64,000 nucleotides of DNA, from NCBI GenBank assembly GCA_949740725.1, contig CATJIO010000182.1, positions 25,518-89,517 of the forward strand, in the 5' to 3' direction. How positions within the stretch are numbered: position 1 is the first letter of the stretch; each line of letters starts with the position of its first letter. Below the pieces are notes generated by a model. That model made no database searches. It worked only from the letters and a program-made list of their open reading frames with translations, and was not told where the DNA came from. Positions 59,563 through 64,000 of the stretch are shown piece after piece. The stretch comes from an uncultured Lachnospiraceae bacterium (GTDB taxonomy: Bacteria > Bacillota > Clostridia > Lachnospirales > Lachnospiraceae). Position numbers and translations under genes: made by a program.

Positions 59563-60771
59563 ATGGGAAAGAAGAAACATAGTTTCAGACATTTTATATC
59601 CAAACTTACGATAGCCTTAGTCCTGTCTCTGCTTTTTCCCGCAGGAATTTCAGCGGCAGAGAAGCCGGAGGACATGGATGAGGATACCTGGATGCGGCTT
59701 CAGGATAATGTGCTGGAGTATGGGGAGCTGGAAGAGCGGATACAGAACTTTAATCCTACCCTGCAGCAGATTGTGAAATCCATTAATGACAGCTATGACG
59801 ATCTCCGTGATAATATTGTGGATTACCAGGAAGCGTCCAATGATTTCCAATGGCTTTATGAGCAGGCGATGGATGAGGGCGACTACATGTCTGCGGCTAT
59901 GTACCAGATTAATCGGAAGATTACCATGAGTATGTCCAAGCGCTATCTCCAAGAAGAAAAAAGAAAAAATACAGTCATTGATCGGAGCACCAGACAGTAC
60001 CGTAAGATATTTACCTCCAGCTGCCAACAGCTGATGCTGGCATATAATAAAATGGCAGTAAATCAGGCTACACTGGAAAAGCAAGTAGAGCTTTATGGCG
60101 CGCTGGCATCTATGTCTGGCACCCAAAACGCTATCGGTATGAATGTGTCGGTGGATGTTTTGTCAGCGCAGAATCAGATGTATTCGGCCCAAACTTCACT
60201 GGCTACGCTTAATGATCAGATGGCTTCCCTGAAAAGCAGCCTCCTTCTCATGACTGGATGGGACTATAACAGTAATGTCACTATTGGGGCGGTTCCAAGA
60301 ACCGAGGTGAGTGAATTGGACGCCATTGACCTAGAAGCCGATAAGGCCATCGCCCCAGGCTATAATTATACTGTGCTTTCCATTAAGAATGCCGCCCCTA
60401 ATGATATGGACGGAGATGGAAAATATGAGAACAAGGATTACAAGGCAAGAGAACGCGGAGTAGACCAGGCAAAGCAGCAGCTATCGATTACCCTGGATGA
60501 TCTGTATTTGACCCTTTACGAGAAAAAGGCTTCCCTCCAGGCTGCCCAGACCGCATTCCAGGCCGCACAGCTGAAATGGGACAGCGCAAACCGGAAATAT
60601 CAGATGGGGATGTTGGGCAGAGCAGAGTACCTGGGAGAGGAGATCGCATATTACGCGGCGAAAGGCGCGTATGAGTCAGCGGACTTGGATCTGACCCAGG
60701 CTATGTTGAATTACTATTGGGGTGTGCACGGCTTAGGAGAGCTGGCGGAGTTAGCCGAGGAGATGGGATAA
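59563..60771 (+). CDS. Secreted TolC-family protein, second copy, with EF-hand-like loop
   Basis: 402 residues. Signal peptide about 1-31 (LTIALVLSLLFPAGISAAE). TolC-like helices: NAIGMNVSVDVLSAQNQMYSAQTSLATLNDQMASLKSSLLLMTGWDY and MGMLGRAEYLGEEIAYYAAKGAYESADLDLTQAMLNYYWGVHGL. Its mature N-terminus shares WxRLxDNxLEYxExExxIxxxN with the first copy, so both come from one duplication. Residues 281-292 (DMDGDGKYENKD) fit a calcium-binding EF-hand loop, absent from the first copy. The 3' end overlaps spoIIR by 21 bp. Confidence 0.85.
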   Translation: MGKKKHSFRHFISKLTIALVLSLLFPAGISAAEKPEDMDEDTWMRLQDNVLEYGELEERIQNFNPTLQQIVKSINDSYDDLRDNIVDYQEASNDFQWLYEQAMDEGDYMSAAMYQINRKITMSMSKRYLQEEKRKNTVIDRSTRQYRKIFTSSCQQLMLAYNKMAVNQATLEKQVELYGALASMSGTQNAIGMNVSVDVLSAQNQMYSAQTSLATLNDQMASLKSSLLLMTGWDYNSNVTIGAVPRTEVSELDAIDLEADKAIAPGYNYTVLSIKNAAPNDMDGDGKYENKDYKARERGVDQAKQQLSITLDDLYLTLYEKKASLQAAQTAFQAAQLKWDSANRKYQMGMLGRAEYLGEEIAYYAAKGAYESADLDLTQAMLNYYWGVHGLGELAELAEEMG

Positions 60772-61398
60772 AAGCTCCCGTATGCGAAAATCAATATGAA
60801 TCACTGGACGCTCGGACAAAAGTGCCTGATAGTCTTCCTGGGACAGGAGTTGTTGCAATTCCTGGAGGGAGGATTCCGGCACTGTGGTCAGGGCGTCTTT
60901 TGTGATACAGATTTTCGGATAAAGGACACACCACCAGTTGCGCCCCCGCCCGGCTCCGATGGTTACATTGGCCGCTTGGTAGATTCCGGCAGGTAGCCGG
61001 AGATCCCCATAATATTTCTCTGGAAATGCACAGGAGCCTAAGGTCAGGGAAACAGGATAGTCTTTTCCCTGATTTCGGATAAAGGATTCAGCCTTATCCT
61101 CTAGACTTCCCTGGTTTTCGGAAAGATAGCGTGTAAGATCCTCTTTAGTCCAGCTGTCTTTCTGTTGGGCCATTTCTGCATAAATCTGTTCAAGCAAATA
61201 AGATTTTACCTGCAGCTTCAGCTCCTGATCGGCCTGGGAATTACTGTTTGCCATAACATGGAAGCGGAGGATCTCCGGGGCAATTTCCCTGGCTAGCCGA
61301 TATTGATCCAGCCGGATCTGGGCGAGCATCAGTAGACCGGCTGACAGAAAACAGACGAGGGACAGGAGAAATTTATACTGATATTGACGACACTTCAT
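60751..61398 (-). CDS. spoIIR: Stage II sporulation protein R
   Basis: 215 residues from ATG 61398 (AAAGGAAT upstream); ATG 61422 is an alternative. A signal anchor at about residues 10-28 is followed by the SpoIIR pattern: LRFHVMANSNSQADQELKLQVKSYLLEQI, then LGSCAFPEKYYGDLRLPAGIYQAANVTIGAGRGRNWWCVLYPKICI. SpoIIR is made in the forespore and triggers SpoIIGA to activate sigma-E in the mother cell. It marks the organism as an endospore former. I could not place a convincing sigma-F promoter upstream. Confidence 0.94.
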   Translation of the reverse strand: MKCRQYQYKFLLSLVCFLSAGLLMLAQIRLDQYRLAREIAPEILRFHVMANSNSQADQELKLQVKSYLLEQIYAEMAQQKDSWTKEDLTRYLSENQGSLEDKAESFIRNQGKDYPVSLTLGSCAFPEKYYGDLRLPAGIYQAANVTIGAGRGRNWWCVLYPKICITKDALTTVPESSLQELQQLLSQEDYQALLSERPVIHIDFRIRELLSHLLG

Positions 61399-61548
61399 AG
61401 TGAATAAGATTCCTTTCTTCATTCAATGATTCTAAGTAACCGTTCAGGCGGGATATCTTTTTGCCTGACAAATATTTGGGTTTACAAGCAAGTTTGATAT
61501 ACAAAAACCTTACCGAATTCCACGTCGTTTGAAGGGTTACGATTCTAA

Positions 61549-61576
61549 TTGTAATTATAACCAGATATGCTATAAT
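61549..61576 (+). promoter_or_regulatory. Sigma-A promoter of ddl
   Basis: TTGTAA (61549-61554), 16-bp spacer, TATAAT (61571-61576), about 45 bp before ATG 61622. Confidence 0.75.
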
Positions 61577-61621
61577 ATAAACGTTAGTCTAAGGAAAGGC
61601 AGCGAAACAAGGAGATTGATT

Positions 61622-62683
61622 ATGGAAAAATTAACAGCAGCTGTTATTTTCGGCGGCCAGTCATCGGAACATGAGGTTTCCTGCATGTCGGCCGCCAATA
61701 TTATTGAACAAATTGATGAATCCCTGTATAACCTAGTTCTCATCGGAATTACGAAGGAGGGGCACTGGCTGAAGGCGGATTCCCTTCAGGATGTGCGCCA
61801 GGGCAGCTGGAGGGAGAGCCAAACAGAAGCGATTATCTCTCCCGACGCCACGAAAAGGTGTGTGGTGCTTACGGATTCCCAGGGGCAGGCAACTCAGGTT
61901 CCGGTAGATGTGATCTTTCCAGTGCTTCATGGCCGCAATGGGGAGGACGGCACCATTCAGGGGCTGCTAGAGCTGGCACGGATTCCCTATGTGGGCTGTG
62001 GCGTTTTATCCTCTGCAGTATCCATGGATAAATTATATACGAAGATTATCGTGGATCGACTGGGGATTACCCAGGCTGGATATGAGCCGGTGACCGCAGA
62101 GGAGCTAGAGGATATAGAAGAGGTGACCGCGCGGATCGAGAAGAGGTTTCCCTATCCAGTATTCATTAAGCCGTCCAATGCTGGTTCATCCAGAGGGGTG
62201 AGCCGAGCAGACTGCAGGAAGGAGCTGGAGAAGGGATTATATCTGGCTGCGTCGGAGGACAGAAAGCTTCTGGTGGAAGAGATGATCTGCGGTCATGAGG
62301 TGGAATGCGCTGTATTCGGCGGCGGGGAGGAAGAGGTGATTGCCAGCGGCGTGGGGGAGATCCTGGCTGCCGCCCAGTTCTATGATTATGATGCTAAATA
62401 TCATAATGCCCAGTCAAGGACAGTGACAGATCCAAAACTTCCGGGAAGGGCATCGGAGGAGATTCCCCGGCTGGCAAAGGAGATCTTTAAGGCTGTGGAT
62501 GGATACGGCCTGGCCAGAGTGGACTTTTTCGTAAAGGATGACGGGACGGTAGTATTCAATGAGATTAATACCATGCCTGGCTTTACGGCCATCAGCATGT
62601 ATCCGATGCTCTGGGAAGTACGGGGTTTGGGGAAGAGGGAGCTGGTGAAAAAGCTGATGTCCCATGCCGGAAAGCGGTTTTAG
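61622..62683 (+). CDS. ddl: D-alanine--D-alanine ligase
   Basis: 353 residues from ATG 61622 (AAGGAGATTG upstream). ATP-grasp enzyme of peptidoglycan precursor synthesis. Signatures: VIFGGQSSEHEVSCMSAANI, VFPVLHGRNGEDGTIQGLLELARIPYVGCGVLSSAVSMDK, FIKPSNAGSSRGVSRA, and the metal-binding VFNEINTMPGFTAISMYPMLW. The DDL A/B signatures are complete, so it should make D-Ala-D-Ala; the lysine-tyrosine differences of D-Ala-D-Lac ligases were not examined in detail. DUF1934 follows 41 bp later. Confidence 0.95.
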   Translation: MEKLTAAVIFGGQSSEHEVSCMSAANIIEQIDESLYNLVLIGITKEGHWLKADSLQDVRQGSWRESQTEAIISPDATKRCVVLTDSQGQATQVPVDVIFPVLHGRNGEDGTIQGLLELARIPYVGCGVLSSAVSMDKLYTKIIVDRLGITQAGYEPVTAEELEDIEEVTARIEKRFPYPVFIKPSNAGSSRGVSRADCRKELEKGLYLAASEDRKLLVEEMICGHEVECAVFGGGEEEVIASGVGEILAAAQFYDYDAKYHNAQSRTVTDPKLPGRASEEIPRLAKEIFKAVDGYGLARVDFFVKDDGTVVFNEINTMPGFTAISMYPMLWEVRGLGKRELVKKLMSHAGKRF

Positions 62684-62724
62684 CCATGGCCCGGAAAGCA
62701 GCGTTAAGACGGGAGAATCAAATA

Positions 62725-63168
62725 ATGATAAAAGAAGTGTTAATTACCATCAGTGGTTCCCAGCTGATGAATGGCGGAAATGATGACATTGAGATGGTGA
62801 CTACCGGTATGTATTACCTGAAAAATGGAAAGCATTATGTTACCTATGAAGAGGTACTGGAGGGGTTTGAGGGAGTGGTAAAGAATGTGATTAAAATTCA
62901 GCCGGACAGCCTGGACATTATCAAAACCGGGGTTACCAACGTTCATATGACCTTTGAGCGAAATAAGAAGCATCTCACCTGTTATGCCACGCCCTTGGGT
63001 GGGATGATAATCGGGCTGAACACGAAGGACATTCATGTGATTGAGAGGGAGGAAGGCTTAATGGCCATGGTACAGTATTCCTTGGATATTAATTACGAGC
63101 ATGTGTCGGAATGCAATATTATGGTAGACGTCCGTTCACGACTTAATTCGCCAGCTCTCTTTTCTTGA
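62725..63168 (+). CDS. DUF1934 domain-containing protein (YwiB-like)
   Basis: 147 residues from ATG 62725 (GGGAG 9 nt upstream); the frame starts at 62686. Pattern KEVLITISGSQ, MVTTGMYYLKNGKHYVTYEE, VKNVIKIQPDSLDIIKTG, LGGMIIGLNTKDIHVIE and LDINYEHVSECNIMV, the calycin-like beta-barrel family YwiB. Function unknown; it may bind a small ligand. Co-transcribed with ddl. Confidence 0.9.
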   Translation: MIKEVLITISGSQLMNGGNDDIEMVTTGMYYLKNGKHYVTYEEVLEGFEGVVKNVIKIQPDSLDIIKTGVTNVHMTFERNKKHLTCYATPLGGMIIGLNTKDIHVIEREEGLMAMVQYSLDINYEHVSECNIMVDVRSRLNSPALFS

Positions 63169-63178
63169 CGGAAAATCA

Positions 63179-63205
63179 AAAAACCTGCCTTAAGGCAGGT
63201 TTTTC
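63179..63205 (+). terminator. Bidirectional terminator between DUF1934 and the small membrane protein gene
   Basis: AAACCTGCC (63181-63189) / GGCAGGTTT (63194-63202), 4-nt loop TTAA, flanked by A and T runs. Confidence 0.9.
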
Positions 63206-63219
63206 TATCCATTGAGGAA

Positions 63220-63717
63220 TTATGCTTTCTTATTTTGGGAGTTCTTCTTGGCGGATTCTGTGTCCTGCTTTGTTTTATCCTTTTTGAATCTTGCAAAAAA
63301 ACCTTTCTTCGCAGGTGAAGTCTCCAGCTTTCCGCCGCGCACGCTCTTGATCTGGGTGATATAAATCCCACTTACCACCGCTTTGACCTCTGCCTTGACA
63401 GGAAGAGTCTGAAATACTTTGTCGTCGGCGATCAGAGTCATGATTTTGGGTCCGACTTTGGCCTTTACGATGGGTAGCTTGGCCCAGAACATATACTTGG
63501 GCGTCTGGTCGATGACCATCTTGGGAAGCCCGGATTCTTTTACCTTCAGTTTCTTCTTGTCAATAATCAACATAGAGACTACCTGCTCAGCGGCCTTCAT
63601 CATCGCCTGCTGCTCTACTTGTCTGCGCTCCATCTTCCGGCCAAAGTAATAGAGCACGGCCAGAATGATAACTAAAATCACTAGAATTACGAACAATACC
63701 TTTAAAAATGTACTCAC
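63220..63717 (-). CDS. Small membrane-anchored protein of unknown function
   Basis: 165 residues if GTG 63717 is the start (MSTFLKVLFVILV...), which has GGAGG 10 nt upstream. The longer frame from ATG 63783 would leave a leader of only a few nucleotides after the promoter at 63794-63822 and lacks a ribosome-binding site. A membrane helix occupies the first ~25 residues; a soluble domain with several short beta strands follows (VSMLIIDKKKLKVKESG; KYMFWAKLPIVKAKVGPKIMTLI). The C-terminus is a 40-residue Lys-rich tail. Not recognised. Confidence 0.6.
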   Translation of the reverse strand: MSTFLKVLFVILVILVIILAVLYYFGRKMERRQVEQQAMMKAAEQVVSMLIIDKKKLKVKESGLPKMVIDQTPKYMFWAKLPIVKAKVGPKIMTLIADDKVFQTLPVKAEVKAVVSGIYITQIKSVRGGKLETSPAKKGFFARFKKDKTKQDTESAKKNSQNKKA

Positions 63718-63793
63718 CTTGGGGAAACCTCCAATCTTCCGTGTGACAAAAAGCCTGTCCATCACAACCAGTTTTTTGCCCATTATCTAAATT

Positions 63794-63822
63794 AGTATAC
63801 CATTGAACGGAAAAAAAGGCAA
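63794..63822 (-). promoter_or_regulatory. Sigma-A promoter of the small membrane protein gene
   Basis: Minus strand TTGCCT (63822-63817), 17-bp spacer, TATACT (63799-63794). It decides against a start at 63783. Confidence 0.7.
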
Positions 63823-63833
63823 GGGAAAAATGC

Positions 63834-63862
63834 TTGACAGCTTGACAACCTTATGATAAGAT
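63834..63862 (+). promoter_or_regulatory. Sigma-A promoter of rpoB
   Basis: TTGACA (63834-63839), 17-bp spacer, TAAGAT (63857-63862). The leader to the rpoB ATG is about 75 nt and contains a well-placed mini-frame ATG-AAC-AAC-TAA after GGAGGCGTAGGCC. Confidence 0.82.
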
Positions 63863-63944
63863 GGAATGTGCACTATTATGGAGGCGTAGGCCTATGAACA
63901 ACTAAAAAGTCTTAAGAATCAAAGAAAACAGGGGTGAAACGTCA

Positions 63945-64000
63945 ATGGAGAAAAGCAGAATGCGTCCGGTGAAGGCCGGTAAAGGCATGCGAATGAGCTT
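63945..64000 (+). CDS. rpoB: RNA polymerase beta subunit, 5' end only
   Basis: Only 18 codons are in the window: MEKSRMRPVKAGKGMRMS. This closely resembles the opening of RpoB from Lachnospiraceae (MEKxRxRPxxxGKxMRMS) as I know it. GGGGTGAAAC precedes the ATG. The gene has its own promoter at 63834. The call rests on a short stretch. Confidence 0.72.
   Translation, partial: MEKSRMRPVKAGKGMRMS

Noticed and set aside
61399..61520. Sigma-F promoter for spoIIR
   Set aside because: Expected by function, but no pair resembling GYATA and GGNNANANT with correct spacing could be placed with confidence.
1..64000. tRNA, rRNA, insertion sequence or prophage
   Set aside because: No CCA-ended cloverleaf, rRNA core sequence, transposase, integrase or terminal inverted repeats were seen while reading the gaps and the protein list.

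Overview
The window looks like a chromosomal segment of a spore-forming, low-to-mid GC Firmicute, most likely a Lachnospiraceae (Clostridium cluster XIVa) bacterium. The reasons are: a spoIIR gene, an HrcA-type CIRCE element before clpB, the small families DUF4250, DUF3810 and DUF1934, an LPXTG surface protein, sigma-A promoters with near-ideal 17-bp spacing, and the first codons of an rpoB of the type seen in that family. No rRNA, tRNA, CRISPR array, prophage or insertion sequence was recognised.

Layout. 1-7.2 kb is the end of a surface-polysaccharide locus: an unknown 5'-truncated gene, a polytopic membrane protein, the three enzymes RfbF, RfbG and RfbH leading from glucose-1-phosphate to a CDP-3,6-dideoxyhexose intermediate, a LicD-family transferase and a polyprenyl-type GT2 glycosyltransferase. 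7.3-17.1 kb is a mixed region: a degenerate HPr paralogue, a BCCT transporter, a lipoprotein with an MBL-fold hydrolase, a zinc-dependent phospholipase C-like protein, an AGCS symporter, a Ca/Na antiporter, a deacetylase-like protein with a decayed active site, a P-loop kinase and a stand-alone SIR2 protein. clpB follows (17.2-19.9 kb). 20.0-28.7 kb is one operon for a type IV pilus or pseudopilus machine: prepilin peptidase, platform protein, a PilM-PilN fusion, PilO, an assembly ATPase with a MshEN-type domain and four prepilin-like proteins. Signal peptidase I converges on it.

29.6-40.4 kb is carbohydrate metabolism: a DUF3810 metalloprotease-like protein, the glycogen branching enzyme, an MscS channel, then a maltodextrin-type ABC importer without its own ATPase, MalQ and a LacI-family regulator. 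40.4-46.8 kb holds cell-surface proteins: an anchored beta-rich protein, an HD hydrolase, a 1169-residue thioester-domain adhesin with an internal LPKTG signal, and a three-repeat lipoprotein. 47-53.2 kb is housekeeping: cysK with an Rrf2 regulator, cyclophilin, GNAT, YesL, IspE and a GntR regulator.

53.3-60.8 kb is the most striking locus. A TetR regulator with a double palindromic operator precedes an RND adaptor, an RND pump and two different secreted TolC-like proteins, in what otherwise looks like a single-membrane organism. The window closes with spoIIR, ddl, DUF1934, a small anchored protein and the start of rpoB.

Functions are assigned by recognising motifs and family resemblance by eye. 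No database search was run. Start codons were often moved downstream from the longest open frame where a Shine-Dalgarno sequence or promoter position favoured it; each case is noted.
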